A DNA stretch of 64,000 nt from Pseudomonas sp. MM223 (lineage in GTDB: Bacteria > Pseudomonadota > Gammaproteobacteria > Pseudomonadales > Pseudomonadaceae), in assembly GCA_947090765.1 (NCBI GenBank), contig OX352322.1:6379001-6443000 (forward strand), written 5' to 3'. Below the pieces are notes generated by a model. That model saw only the letters and a program-made list of their open reading frames with translations, searched no databases and was not told the DNA's origin. Positions 48,078 through 58,222 of this stretch are shown here, in pieces; position 1 is the stretch's first letter, and each line of letters opens with the position of its first letter. The translations under genes and the position numbers were made by a program.

Positions 48078-49470
48078 ATGAACCTGCCGCTGTCTCTTAA
48101 CCTGCTGGCGTTCCTGGCCCTGTTGCTGGGCCTGGCACAAACCCGCCGCACCGACTGGAGCCTGGCCAAGAAGGTGCTGCTGGGCCTGGTCATGGGTGTG
48201 GGCTTCGGCCTGGCCCTGCACACGATCTACGGCGCGGGCCACCCTGTGCTCAAGGCCACCATCACCTGGCTCGACCTGGTCGGCAACGGCTATGTAGGCC
48301 TGTTGCAAATGATCGTCATGCCACTGATCTTCGCCTCGATCCTCAGTGCCGTGGCGCGCCTGCACAACGCCTCGTCACTGGGCCGCATCAGCGTGCTCAG
48401 TATCGGCACCCTGCTGCTGACCACCGCCATTGCCGCGCTGATCGGCATCGTGCTGACCAACCTGTTCGGCCTCAGTGCCGAAGGCCTGGTCGCCGGCGCC
48501 CAGGAAAGCGCGCGCATGCAGGTTATCCACAGCGACTACGCGGGCAAGGTCGCCGACCTCAACATCCCGCAACTGCTGCTGTCGTTCATCCCCAGCAACC
48601 CCGTGGGTGACCTGGCGCGGGCCAAGCCGACCTCGATCATCAGCGTGGTGATCTTTGCCGTGTTCGTCGGCCTGGCCGCACTGCAACTGATCAAGGACGA
48701 TGCCGAGAAAGGCGAGCGCGCGCTGTCGGCCATCGACACCCTGCAAGCCTGGGTGATGCGCCTGGTACGGGTAGTGATGAAACTGACCCCGTATGGCGTG
48801 CTGGCGTTGATGACCAAGGTGGTAGCCAGCCTCGAACATGGAAGACATCCTCAAGCTGGGCAGCTTCGTGGTGGTGTCGTACCTGGGCCTGGGGCTGATG
48901 TTCGTGGTGCATGCCCTCATCCTGGCGGCGACCGGTGTGAGCCCGCTGCGCTTCTTCCGCAAGGTGTGGCCAGTGCTCACTTTCGCCTTCACCAGCCGGT
49001 CCAGTGCCGCCAGCATTCCACTGAACATCGAAGCGCAAACCCGCCGCCTGGGCGTGCCGCAGTCGATCGCCAGCTTCAGCGCATCGTTCGGCACCACCAT
49101 TGGCCAGAACGGCTGCGCTGGCCTCTATCCCGCCATGCTGGCGGTGATGGTGGCGCCGGCGGTGGGCATCGATACCTTCGACCCGCTGTGGATCGCTACC
49201 CTGGTGGCCATCGTCACGCTGAGTTCGGCGGGGGTTGCCGGCGTGGGCGGCGGCGCCACTTTTGCCGCGCTGATCGTGCTGCCGGCCATGGGCTTGCCGG
49301 TGGAGTTGGTGGCGTTGCTGATTTCGGTGGAGCCGCTGATCGACATGGGCCGTACGGCGTTGAACGTGAACGGTTCGATGACCGCGGGCGTGGTGACCAG
49401 CCAGTTGCTGAAAGAGACCGACAAGGATGTGCTGGCGGGCGATGAGCATGCCGAATTGAGCCATACCTGA
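48078..49470 (+). pseudogene. tcyP: L-cystine transporter TcyP-like (DAACS family), frameshifted
   Basis: Sodium/proton symporter of the dicarboxylate/amino acid family, closest in type to TcyP/YdjN. It starts [14 protein letters not shown] at 48078 with TGGAGC upstream. About eight membrane segments plus re-entrant loops are present, including the serine-rich [11 protein letters not shown] and the [11 protein letters not shown] region. The first frame ends near residue 251 (KVVAS); the rest starts SNMEDILKL in the next frame. Removing one C of 48830-48831 (AGCCT to AGCT) joins them. Substrate is inferred from family. Confidence 0.88.
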
Positions 49471-49478
49471 CGGATTGT

Positions 49479-49600
49479 CGGGGGCGCTTTGCGCCCCTTT
49501 CGCGGCACAAGGCCGCGCCTACAGGAGATTGCGCACGTCTGCCTTGCGCGGCCCCCTGTAGGCGCGGCCTTGTGCCGCGAAAGGGCCGAAAAGCGGCCCC
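49479..49600. repeat. REP pair, family A (variant)
   Basis: Two units with the cores GCGGCACAAGGCCGCGCCTA and its complement, between convergent tcyP and the TonB receptor. Confidence 0.85.
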
Positions 49601-49612
49601 GGTATTCTCAGA

Positions 49613-52001
49613 TCAGTAACTGGCCCGCACGCTCAACGTCAGGTTCCGCGGCTCGCCATAGAAGTTAGAGCCCCAGGCACTGTCCACGCGCTCGTAATAC
49701 TTGCGATCAAACAGGTTGTTGGCCGTCAGCGTGGTCGTCAGGTGCTTGTTGAAGCGGTACCCCACCTGGGCCGTGGCCACACTGTAGCCACCCTGCACAA
49801 AGTCCACGCCGTTTCGCATGTAATAGGTCTCGCTGACCACCCGTACCCCGCCGCCCACGCTAACCCCTTGCAAGGGCCCATCGCTGAACTCATACCGAGT
49901 CCACAAGTTGAAGTTGTGTTTCGGCGTAATGCTGATGCCCTGGTAGTCCTCGTCGCTCATCGACTTGAGCATCGTGAAGGCGTAGCCGGTGCTGATGCTC
50001 CAGCTATCAGTCAGGTTGCCGGAAAGCTCGGTTTCCCAGCCTTGGCTGCGTATTTTGGCCTGCGCCTCGGAAAACGGCGTCCCGCTCACTGATTGCGCAC
50101 GGTTTTCGTCATAGATGCGGAACACCGCCATACTGCCGTTCAGGCGACCGTCGAAAAACTCGCGCTTGAGCCCCAGGCTCATATTGCTTGCCCTTGCGCG
50201 GGTCGATCGGCACGCCATCGGCATCCACCTCGGTTTGCGGCTTGAAGATACTGGTGTAGCTGGCGTAGGCCGACAGCTCCGGCGTCAGCTTGGCCACCAG
50301 CGCCGCATAGGGGATGAACTTGTGGTCGATGTTGGTATTGGTACTGTTGAACTGGTTGAAGAACGGGTTGGCGTTACGCGCGTCGCTGTCGAACCAGGTC
50401 AGGCGGCCACCCGCAATCACGTCCAGCCAGTCGGTGGCACTGATCTTGGCCCGGGCATAGGCACCGTACTGATTGGACTTCGACCAGTTGCCATTGGGCA
50501 TGTCGTAGTCTTGCTTGGGAATGTCGATGCTGCCCGGGTCGAACACGTTGATGGGGAAGTAATCCCCGCCACCGTAGGTAAACGTTTTGTCCAGATGCTG
50601 GTATTCGGCCCCCACCGTAAGCTCATGGCTGCGCCCGAACGCTTCCACCGGCAGGGTGACGAAGCTGTCCACGCCGACTGACTTGATATGGGTGTAGTAA
50701 GAGTAGGCTATCGCGTAGCTGTCCCCGGTGCCCTCGGTTACCGCATCATCGGTCCAGGTAAAGTTGCGCGTAGGGGTTTCGGCATCGCGGTAAGTCAGCG
50801 AGGTCTTGAACTGGCCGCCGTTATCCAGCGTATGGTCAACCTCGAAGAAACTTTCCCACAGGCGCTCGTCCAGCTCGTTCCACTTGGCATCGACAAAGGT
50901 CGAGCGGCTGACATCGAGCAGCTTGCCGCTGGCATAGGCTGGCAAGCCGAACGCGGGTGTGGAGTTGTTGCGCTGGTAGGCCCCGCCCAGCGACAGCGTG
51001 GTGGCCGGGGTGATGTCGTATTCCAGGCGGCCATAGACCATCGGCCGTTCGTTCTGCGCGTAATCGACGAACGACTGGTTGTTCTCGTAGGCCGTGACGA
51101 AGCGCCCGCGCAGGTTGCCTTGGTCGTTCAACGGCCCGGTGATGTCGACCGTGGAGTGATAGCGGTCCCAACTGCCAGCCGAGAGTTCACCCGACAAACC
51201 GAACTGCCCCAGCGCCCGCTTGCGCACCAGGTTGATGGTGCCACCCGGCTCACCCGCGCCCTGATACAAACCGGACGGACCGCGCAGCACTTCGACCCGG
51301 TCGAACATGGCCAGGTCGAAGCTGGTGGCCATGTCGCCTTGCCCCGTACGCTGCGAAACGCCGTCGACCTGAACCTGGTCGACCAGAAAGCCGCGAATGT
51401 AGACATCGTTCAGGTTGGAGCCGGCGTTATACGACTTGATCGTGGCCCCGGTCACCTGACGCATGGCGTCTTGCAGGCTGTTCATGTTCTGGTCGTCCAG
51501 CCGTTGGCGGGTAACCACCGAGACCGACTGGGGGATGTCCTTGAGCTTCTGCTCGCCCTTGCCGATGGTCAGCGCACCCGTGGTGTAAGAGCCACTGTTT
51601 TCGGTGGTAGCGCCCAGCTGTCGGCTGTCGATCTTGATTGCGCCCAATTGCAGTGAGCTGTCGTCGTCCTTGCCACGTCGCTGTAGGGTGACGCTGTCAC
51701 CGTCGATATAGCTGGCACTGAGCCCGGTCCCCTGCAACAGGCGGCCCAATGCTTGGTCCTGTGGATAACTGCCGTTGACCCCGGATGAACGCAAGCCTTG
51801 GGTGAACTCGCCAGGCACCAGCACCTGGATCCGCGTCACCGCACTGAATGCCGCCAGTGCCGAGTCCAGCGGCTGCGCGGGGATCTCAAAACGGTAGGCC
51901 TGGGCCTGGGTGGCGGCACTGGCGTGCAAGGGCACGGCCAAGGTGCCGTAGGCAAGCGCGACGGCCAGGCCGAGCGCGGTGCGCGTGGCGATGCTGTTCA
52001 T
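49613..52001 (-). pseudogene. TonB-dependent siderophore receptor with signalling domain, frameshifted
   Basis: Outer-membrane receptor of about 795 residues after correction. It has a signal peptide (ALAYGTLAVPLHASA) and an N-terminal secretin/TonB short domain (FEIPAQPLDSALAAFSAVTRIQVL, in part) as in FecA/FpvA-type transducers. The plug has QSVSVVTRQRL and RGPSGLYQGAGEPGG, and the barrel ends with Phe/Tyr-type LSVRASY. The first frame breaks after GKQYE; the rest continues at LGLKREFFDG. Removing one G of 50176-50177 (plus strand) restores GAGCTGGGG. It is encoded next to FecR and FecI homologues that should regulate it. Confidence 0.9.
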
Positions 52002-52133
52002 GTGGTGAGGCTCCCCGAATTCGTCCTGATGATCGACGGCGCATCACTGTCTGAGAGTGCTTATTATTTGCGCCTACCCAATCAAGGACGACGGCCTGCC
52101 AGGAATCCCCGAAGTTTTTTTAAAAAACTTCGT

Positions 52134-53111
52134 TCAGCCTTCACGAAGGATGCGCAGGTAGGGCGTGTACTGCTCGGCACGCAAACCCAGGGTATGGGTC
52201 AGTGCCTTCAGCACGGCATCGGGCTTGTCGATTTCGAACACCCCAGACACCTTACGCTGGCGCAGACCATCACCCAGCAGCACCGTCTGGCCCGGCCAGT
52301 AACGGTTCAGCTCGGCGACCACTTCGGCAAGCGGCTGCTGGCTGAACACCAGTTGCCGCTGCCGCCAGGCAAAGGCGCTGGCCGGGTCGAACGGGTGCAG
52401 GGCGGCCAGCGAGCCCGCCGTGTACTCCACTGCCTGCCCCGGTTCAAGGAACACGCCAGGGCCATGGCCTGCATTGACCTCGACCTTGCCCTGGGCGACT
52501 TTGACGCGGGTTTGCTCCGCGTCACTGGCCACACTGAAGCGGGTGCCGACAACCCGTACCCAGCCTTCACCGGCTTTCACCACAAAGGGCCGGGCGGGGT
52601 CGCGCGCCACGTCAAACCAGGCTTCGCCGCGCAGCAACCGCACCCGCCGCTCACCCTGTGCCAGTTGCACCTGTACCGCCGTGTCGGTGTTCAGTTGCAG
52701 CTGCGAACCATCGTCAAGCTGGATGCTGCGCGATTCGCCGGTAGCCGTGGCGTAGTCGGCGCGCCAGCGGTCGATGTAGGGCGTCTGGCCAACCAGCAGG
52801 CCAAACAACGCGGCAGCTGCCATGCCCTGCGCGACTTTGCGCCAGGTGCGTCGGGCCGGCTTTCGCCACTGCTGGCGCTGCTGTGCACGCAAGTGTTCGG
52901 CAGGCGCCTGCAATACGCCCAGCAACAGGATCACCTCGTCCCAGGCCTGCGCCTGCTCTGCCCCCGTCGCCTTCCAGGCAGCGAATGCCGCCCGCTCCTC
53001 GGCAGTGACGTCTTCGGCCTGCAAGCGGTAGTACCAGGCCGTGGCTTCGGCGAACAACTGCTCGCTGTCTGGCGTTTCGCTCATCGGGATATCTGCAGTT
53101 CCAGGGTTCAT
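52134..53111 (-). CDS. fecR: FecR-type anti-sigma/sigma-regulator
   Basis: Inner-membrane protein of 325 residues that relays receptor occupancy to the ECF sigma factor. It has an N-terminal cytoplasmic anti-sigma region (ATAWYYRLQAEDVTAEERAAFAAW), one membrane helix (GMAAAALFGLLVG), the FecR domain (RSIQLDDGSQLQLNTDTAVQV) and a C-terminal STN-like part. Start at 53111 overlaps the sigma-factor stop (ATGA), so translation is coupled. Confidence 0.94.
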   Translation of the reverse strand: MNPGTADIPMSETPDSEQLFAEATAWYYRLQAEDVTAEERAAFAAWKATGAEQAQAWDEVILLLGVLQAPAEHLRAQQRQQWRKPARRTWRKVAQGMAAAALFGLLVGQTPYIDRWRADYATATGESRSIQLDDGSQLQLNTDTAVQVQLAQGERRVRLLRGEAWFDVARDPARPFVVKAGEGWVRVVGTRFSVASDAEQTRVKVAQGKVEVNAGHGPGVFLEPGQAVEYTAGSLAALHPFDPASAFAWRQRQLVFSQQPLAEVVAELNRYWPGQTVLLGDGLRQRKVSGVFEIDKPDAVLKALTHTLGLRAEQYTPYLRILREG

Positions 53112-53641
53112 GGCCGTGACGCCCTCGCTTGGCCAGCCAGTTGCCGCTTGATGAAGGCACGGCAATCGAGCAGTGCCCGCCGCAGCTGGTATTCGACGCT
53201 GCGCGGCGTGATGTGCATGCGCTCGCCGATTTCGCGGTAGCTACAGCCGTCCACATGATAAAGCAGGAAGATATGGCGGGTAGCCTCGGGCAGCGACTCG
53301 ATCGCCGCCTGCATCAACGCGTGTTGCTGCTGCTCAAGCAGTTGTTCTTCGACACCGGGCTCGTCACTGGCCAGTTCTTCACTGGGCTCGCCACCGTCCA
53401 GGCGCTCACGGCGAATCGCCTGGCGCTGGTGATCGCGTATCAGGTTGCTGGCAATGGTGAAGAGAAAGGCCGGCAAGTTGTCGATCTGCTTGTCCGCAGG
53501 CAACCGCGCCAAACGCAGGAACGACTCCTGGGTCAGGTCGGCGGCTACCTGAGCGTTGCCGGTGCGGCGTGCGACAAACGCTTCCAGCGCTTTCTTCTGC
53601 TCGGTGAACAGCCGGGCGATCTGCTTGTTCCATGAAGACAC
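53108..53641 (-). CDS. fecI: FecI-like ECF sigma factor
   Basis: Iron-starvation ECF sigma of 177 residues. Region 2 holds VAADLTQESFLRLARLP and FLFTIASNLIRDHQR; region 4 holds LPEATRHIFLLYHVDGCSYREIGERMHITPRSVEYQL (in part). The frame starts at GTG 53641 (VSSWNKQIARLF). It is expected to drive the receptor gene and to be repressed by Fur. A Fur-box-like sequence lies about 50 bases upstream. Confidence 0.93.
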   Translation of the reverse strand: MSSWNKQIARLFTEQKKALEAFVARRTGNAQVAADLTQESFLRLARLPADKQIDNLPAFLFTIASNLIRDHQRQAIRRERLDGGEPSEELASDEPGVEEQLLEQQQHALMQAAIESLPEATRHIFLLYHVDGCSYREIGERMHITPRSVEYQLRRALLDCRAFIKRQLAGQARASRP

Positions 53642-53687
53642 GGCGCATCTCGGCTCAAGGTCTCAAGAGGTGCGCACGCTAGCAGAA

Positions 53688-53707
53688 GATGAGATGTATT
53701 CGCAATT
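53688..53707 (-). promoter_or_regulatory. Possible Fur box upstream of fecI
   Basis: On the minus strand AATTGCGAATACATCTCATC resembles pseudomonad Fur sites of the GATAAT / GCGAATxATTCTCAT type. It lies 47-66 bases before the fecI start. The match is partial. Confidence 0.35.
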
Positions 53708-53826
53708 AATGCGCACCGAATGCATCAATATCCGGTAACGCAAAGGCACGGCAACCAAGGCGTGCCCGGCTTGAGGCTTCGCTATACTGCTGGCCGGTAA
53801 GTGTGATGCGCCGCAAAGGAAACACC

Positions 53827-54048
53827 ATGCCTCAGTACGACATGACTCAGGCCGAAGCAGAAAAACTCCGCATTGAGGTGGCCAAGATCCGCGTCGAGGT
53901 CGACGAATTGATGGCCGAAACGCGCAAGCTGAATGCCGAAGCCATCAAGATGACCCGCGAAACCTTTTGGTACCCGGTTGCCATCGCTGTCGGTTTCGTC
54001 ACCACGGTGGCGACGGTCACCGCACTGATCATCAAACTGCTCACCTGA
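53827..54048 (+). CDS. Small coiled-coil membrane protein
   Basis: Protein of 73 residues starting MPQYDMTQAEAEKL, with AAAGGAAACACC upstream. Residues about 8-45 form a charged heptad-like helix (KLRIEVAKIRVEVDELMAET), followed by a membrane segment (YPVAIAVGFVTTVATVTALII) and a short tail. Function unknown. It stands alone, with REP DNA after it. It may oligomerise through the coiled coil. Confidence 0.82.
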   Translation: MPQYDMTQAEAEKLRIEVAKIRVEVDELMAETRKLNAEAIKMTRETFWYPVAIAVGFVTTVATVTALIIKLLT

Positions 54049-54073
54049 GCACCCTTGAGACCTGCGAAGTACC

Positions 54074-54128
54074 TGTAGGAGCGGCCTTGCGCCGCGAAAG
54101 GGGCGCAAGGGGCGCAAGGCGCCCCCGA
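54074..54128. repeat. Single REP unit, family A
   Basis: GTAGGAGCGGCCTTGCGCCG followed by a short duplication of GGGGCGCAAG between the convergent small membrane protein and folA genes. Confidence 0.8.
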
Positions 54129-54133
54129 CAATC

Positions 54134-54649
54134 TCAAACCTTGTCCCAAACCTCGAAGTGATAGGCAGGCTTACCTTCTTCAGCCTGCGCCTCGCTCGAC
54201 GCCAGCGTCCACTGCCCCTCATCAAACGCAGGGAACCACGCATCCCCTTCCGGCGCCATTTCCACCCGCGTCAGGTACATGCGGCTGACCAGCCCCTTCT
54301 CCAGCGCCTGACCATACAACTGCGCCCCGCCAATCAGCATCAGTTCTTCAACGCCCTGCTCGCGCGCCCACTGCTCGGCCCGCACCAGCGCCTCTTCAAG
54401 CGAGGCAAACACCTCGGCACCCGCCAGTTCAAGCCCCGGCTGGCGGCTGACCACGATGTTCAGCCGCCCAGGCAGCGGCCGGCCCAGCGAGTCCCAGGTC
54501 TTGCGCCCCATGATGATCGGCTTGCCCAGGGTGGTGGCCTTGAAGTACTTGAAATCCCCCGGCAAATGCCAGGGCATGGAATTGTCGACGCCAATCACGC
54601 GGTTCTCGGCGTACGCCGCGATCAGGCTGAGGGGGAGTGATGTATTCAT
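54134..54649 (-). CDS. folA: Dihydrofolate reductase
   Basis: Reduces dihydrofolate to tetrahydrofolate; 171 residues. The start MNTSLPLSLIAAYAENRVIG at 54649 leads into the conserved NSMPWHLPGDFKYFKATTLG (Trp and Asp of the active site). IMGRKTWDSLGRPLPGR and LIGGAQLYGQAL follow. The open frame continues upstream without homology. It is divergent from the DUF2868 gene. Confidence 0.97.
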   Translation of the reverse strand: MNTSLPLSLIAAYAENRVIGVDNSMPWHLPGDFKYFKATTLGKPIIMGRKTWDSLGRPLPGRLNIVVSRQPGLELAGAEVFASLEEALVRAEQWAREQGVEELMLIGGAQLYGQALEKGLVSRMYLTRVEMAPEGDAWFPAFDEGQWTLASSEAQAEEGKPAYHFEVWDKV

Positions 54650-54715
54650 GCCAGCGAGGATAGCACCGGGCGTGTGGGTTATGCTTCTGCCCTGACATGT
54701 GCAATGGAAGACCTT

Positions 54716-56095
54716 GTGACTGGACCGACTCCACTGGACAAGCGCTGGCTCACCGAAGCGGTACGCCTGCGCGAGGAACACGCCGGCCCCCTGGAAGACC
54801 AGGAAGCCAACCGTCGCGCCCGCCAGTTGGGCGGCGACCTGGCGGCCCGCATCGAAACCCGTGCGCTGTTCCTGGCCGAACGCGACGGCATGAGCACCGC
54901 CCTGCGCCACTGGAAGCAAGGCGCGCGCCTGGCGCTGCTGGCCTTGCTGCTGATGGCCGTGCTCAGCGGTGCCGGCCTGGCCCTGGCCGCCCTGGGCGAC
55001 GGGCAGCGGCCGGTGAACGTGTTCTGGGCCTTGGGCAGCCTGCTCGGGCTAAACCTGCTGATGCTGCTGGGCTGGGCCATCGGTTTTGCCGTGAGCGGCG
55101 AGCATGGCGCGGGGCTGGGCCGGCTGTGGCTATGGCTTAGCGAGCGCTTTGCCCGCGATGCCAAGGCCGCACACCTTGCACCTGCGCTGCTGGTGCTGCT
55201 GCAACGCCAACGCCTCAACCGCTGGCTGCTCGGCCTGCTGGTGCATGGCCTGTGGCTGCTGGCCATGCTCAGCGCCCTGGGTATGCTGCTGGCCTTGCTG
55301 GCGACCCGGCGTTATGGCTTTGTCTGGGAAACCACGCTGCTGGCTGCCGACCCGTTCATCCACCTGACCCAAGCCCTGGGTGCCCTGCCTTCGCTGCTGG
55401 GCTTTGCCGTGCCCGATGAGGCCATGATCCGCGCCAGCGGCGACACCTTGCCGGCCCTGGAACTGGCCCGCCAGGCCTGGGCCAGCTGGTTGCTCGGGGT
55501 GGTGCTGGTGTATGGCCTGTTACCCCGCTTGCTGCTGGCCGCACTGTGCCTGTGGCGCTGGCGCCAGGGCCGCGAGCGCCTGGCGCTGGACCTGAGCCTG
55601 CCCGGCTACGCGCAACTGCGTGATGCTTTGATGCCTCGCAGCGAACGCATCGGCGTGCAGGACGCCGCGCCCGAGACCCTGCCGCAGTTTGCAGCCGGCC
55701 AACTGGAGAGCGGCAGCAGCGGTGCCCTGCTGGTCGGCCTGGAGCTGGACGACCAGCGCCCCTGGCCGCCCGCCCTGCCTAAAAGTGTGATCGATGCCGG
55801 CGTGCTCGACAGCCGCGAATCGCGCAACCGGCTGCTTGAACAACTCAGTCGCTTCCCGCCGGCACGCCTGGCTATCGCCTGCGACCCCCGGCGCTCACCC
55901 GACCGTGGCAGCCTGGCGCTGCTCACCGAACTGGCGCGCAATGCCGGCGCAACTCGCATCTGGCTGCTCCAGGCCGCACCCGGCCAGGCCCTGGATGCCC
56001 AGCGCCTGGGCGACTGGCACGAAGCCCTCGACCGCCTGGGCCTGACCCACGCCGACACCTCACCGTTGACCTGGCTGGAGCATGGCCATGACTGA
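54716..56095 (+). CDS. DUF2868 membrane protein
   Basis: Protein of 459 residues from GTG 54716 (VTGPTPLDKRWLTEAVRLREE), which has GGAAG five bases upstream; an ATG four codons earlier lacks a ribosome site. About five membrane helices lie between residues 65 and 300 (for example LALLALLLMAVLSGAGLALAAL, in part), then a soluble C-terminal domain. It always precedes a DUF3482 GTPase, whose start overlaps its stop. Function unknown. Confidence 0.9.
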   Translation: MTGPTPLDKRWLTEAVRLREEHAGPLEDQEANRRARQLGGDLAARIETRALFLAERDGMSTALRHWKQGARLALLALLLMAVLSGAGLALAALGDGQRPVNVFWALGSLLGLNLLMLLGWAIGFAVSGEHGAGLGRLWLWLSERFARDAKAAHLAPALLVLLQRQRLNRWLLGLLVHGLWLLAMLSALGMLLALLATRRYGFVWETTLLAADPFIHLTQALGALPSLLGFAVPDEAMIRASGDTLPALELARQAWASWLLGVVLVYGLLPRLLLAALCLWRWRQGRERLALDLSLPGYAQLRDALMPRSERIGVQDAAPETLPQFAAGQLESGSSGALLVGLELDDQRPWPPALPKSVIDAGVLDSRESRNRLLEQLSRFPPARLAIACDPRRSPDRGSLALLTELARNAGATRIWLLQAAPGQALDAQRLGDWHEALDRLGLTHADTSPLTWLEHGHD

Positions 56096-57452
56096 GCCAC
56101 TGAAACTGGCCGTGGTCGGCCATACCAATGTCGGCAAGACCTCGCTGCTGCGCACGCTGACCCGTGACGTCGGCTTTGGCGAGGTGTCCCACCGCCCCAG
56201 CACCACCCGCCATGTAGAAGGTGCGCGCTTGTCGGTGGACGGCGAACCCTTGCTGGAGCTGTACGACACCCCGGGCCTGGAGGATGCCATCGCCTTGCTC
56301 GACTACCTTGAGCGGCTGGAGCGCCCGGGCGAGCGCCTGGACGGCCCGGCCCGCCTGGAGCGCTTTCTGCAAGGCAGCGAAGCGCGCCAGCGTTTCGAGC
56401 AGGAGGCCAAAGTGCTGCGCCAGTTGCTGGCCAGCAATGCCGGCCTGTACGTGATCGACGCGCGCGAGCCGGTGCTGGCCAAGTACCGCGATGAGCTGGA
56501 GGTGCTGGCCAGTTGCGGCAAGCCGTTGCTGCCGGTGCTCAACTTCGTCGCCAGCCACCAGCACCGCGAGCCGCAATGGCGTGAAGCCCTTGCCCGGCTT
56601 GGCCTTCACGCGTTGGTGCGGTTCGACAGCGTGGCCCCACCCGAGGATGGCGAGCGCCGTTTGTACGAAAGCCTGGCCCTGCTGCTGGAGGACGCCCGCC
56701 CTGCCCTGCAGCGGCTGATCGACGACCAGCAGGCGCAGCGCGTGGCCCGCCAGCACAGCGGCAAGCGCCTGATTGCCGAGCTGCTGCTGGACTGCGCAGC
56801 CTGCCGGCGCAGTGTAGAGGCCGAACCAGCGGCCGAAGCTCGGGCCATCGAGGCGCTGCGCCAGGACATACGCCAACGTGAACAGCGTTGTGTCGAAGCC
56901 TTGCTCAAGCTGTATGCCTTCCGCCGCGAGGATGCCCACGCCAGCGATCTGCCGTTGCTCGATGGCCGCTGGGGCGATGACCTGTTCAATCCTGAAACCC
57001 TGAAGCTACTGGGCGTGCGCCTGGGCAGCGGCGTGGCGGCGGGAGCCGCAGCCGGGGCCGGGGTCGATTTGCTCGTCGGCGGGCTTACCCTCGGCGCAGC
57101 GGCGCTGGCCGGAGCGATTGCCGGCGGCGCGCTGCAAACGGCGCGTAACTATGGCTCGCGGTTGATGGGCAAACTCAAGGGCAAGCGCGAGCTGACCGTG
57201 GACGACACGGTGTTGCGCTTGCTGGCTTTGCGTCAGCAGCAGTTGATGGTGGCGCTGGAAAACCGCGGGCATGCGGCGCAAGACAGCATCAGGCTGGGCG
57301 AGCTGGATGAAAAGGCCTGGCGCGAGGGCAAGTTGCCAGAGGCGCTGGTCAAGGCGCGGGCGCATCCGCAGTGGTCCACCCTCAACCCTGGGGCGAAGCT
57401 GAACCAGGCTGAGCGGCAAGAACAGCTGGAGGCACTGGTTTTACAGTTTTGA
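56088..57452 (+). CDS. DUF3482 GTPase-domain membrane protein
   Basis: Protein of 454 residues. Its N-terminal Ras-like GTPase domain has Walker A GHTNVGKTSLL, switch II DTPG in LYDTPGLEDAI and an NKxD-equivalent region that is weak (LNFVASHQHRE). A C-terminal glycine/alanine-rich membrane segment (GVAAGAAAGAGVDLLVGGLT) follows. GGAG lies seven bases before ATG 56088. It overlaps the DUF2868 stop, so the two proteins are probably one membrane complex. Confidence 0.9.
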   Translation: MTEPLKLAVVGHTNVGKTSLLRTLTRDVGFGEVSHRPSTTRHVEGARLSVDGEPLLELYDTPGLEDAIALLDYLERLERPGERLDGPARLERFLQGSEARQRFEQEAKVLRQLLASNAGLYVIDAREPVLAKYRDELEVLASCGKPLLPVLNFVASHQHREPQWREALARLGLHALVRFDSVAPPEDGERRLYESLALLLEDARPALQRLIDDQQAQRVARQHSGKRLIAELLLDCAACRRSVEAEPAAEARAIEALRQDIRQREQRCVEALLKLYAFRREDAHASDLPLLDGRWGDDLFNPETLKLLGVRLGSGVAAGAAAGAGVDLLVGGLTLGAAALAGAIAGGALQTARNYGSRLMGKLKGKRELTVDDTVLRLLALRQQQLMVALENRGHAAQDSIRLGELDEKAWREGKLPEALVKARAHPQWSTLNPGAKLNQAERQEQLEALVLQF

Positions 57453-57460
57453 GTTAGCAG

Positions 57461-57543
57461 GCCTGGCCCCTTCGCAGCACAAGGCTGCTCCTACAGGCAG
57501 ATGCGATACCTGTAGGAGCAGCCTTGTGCTGCGAAGAGGCCGG
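57461..57543. repeat. REP pair, family A variant (AGCACAAGGCTGCTCCTAC)
   Basis: Outward-facing pair whose units read TTCGCAGCACAAGGCTGCTC. The same pair recurs almost identically at 58142-58216, so the HD-domain gene is bracketed by two copies. Confidence 0.88.
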
Positions 57544-57559
57544 CACAGGCACCCATATA

Positions 57560-58108
57560 TCAAAGCAGTGCCAGCGCTCTCTGCTTCAACCCATCCAGGT
57601 CAACCACCGGCACCCCGACCTCCTTGGCCCGCTCATCCCACTCCCGCATCCGCAAGCTCACCTCAAACAACGGATCCCGCTCGAACGCATCCGCCTCGGC
57701 CTCGCTCATCACCCCACCCTGATATTCCAAGGTCCGCCGGCTCGCCTCGCTCAACCGCTGGTAATACCCAGCCTGGCGCAACGTCAGGTAACGCTTGGCC
57801 TCAACGTGGTACTGCACCAGCCGCGCCATGCGCTCGCCAAAACCACAACGGCGCAAATACTCGGCCCCGATACGTTCATGGCTGACCACGCCGTAGCCGC
57901 CCATGCTGGCGTCACCGCCACACAGGTGGCCGATGTCGTGGAAGAACGCCGCCAGCACCACTTCATCGTCGAAGCCTTCGGCCATGGCCAGTTGCGCGGC
58001 CTGGGACATGTGTTCGAGCTGGGTAATGGCTTCACCGATGTAGTCGTCGCTGCCATGGTGCGCGTACAGGGCGAAGGTGCTGTCGATGATCTGTGCTGGG
58101 GTGGGCAT
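57560..58108 (-). CDS. HD-domain protein associated with phosphonate metabolism
   Basis: Protein of 182 residues starting MPTPAQIIDSTF. The HD motif is FFHDIGHLCGG, with further ligands in VSHERIGAEYLRRCGF and QYHVEAKRYL. This pattern is that of the HDIG family found in phosphonate operons, related to the diiron oxygenase PhnZ. It lies downstream of a 2-aminoethylphosphonate transporter on the same strand, which supports a role in C-P bond oxidation. No PhnY-type dioxygenase gene is visible in the window. Confidence 0.85.
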   Translation of the reverse strand: MPTPAQIIDSTFALYAHHGSDDYIGEAITQLEHMSQAAQLAMAEGFDDEVVLAAFFHDIGHLCGGDASMGGYGVVSHERIGAEYLRRCGFGERMARLVQYHVEAKRYLTLRQAGYYQRLSEASRRTLEYQGGVMSEAEADAFERDPLFEVSLRMREWDERAKEVGVPVVDLDGLKQRALALL

Positions 58109-58141
58109 CGGTAGCTTATCCTGGCTTGATGATGAGTTGGC

Positions 58142-58216
58142 TTCTTCGCAGCACAAGGCTGCTCCTACAGGTATCGCGCCCCCTGTAGGAGCAGCCTTGT
58201 GCTGCGAAGAGGCCGG
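58142..58216. repeat. REP pair, family A variant
   Basis: Second copy of the pair at 57461, between the HD gene and the binding-protein gene. Confidence 0.88.
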
Positions 58217-58222
58217 TACAGG

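Noticed and set aside
50688..51656. 322-codon plus-strand frame opposite the TonB receptor
   Set aside because: Antisense shadow; no ribosome site.
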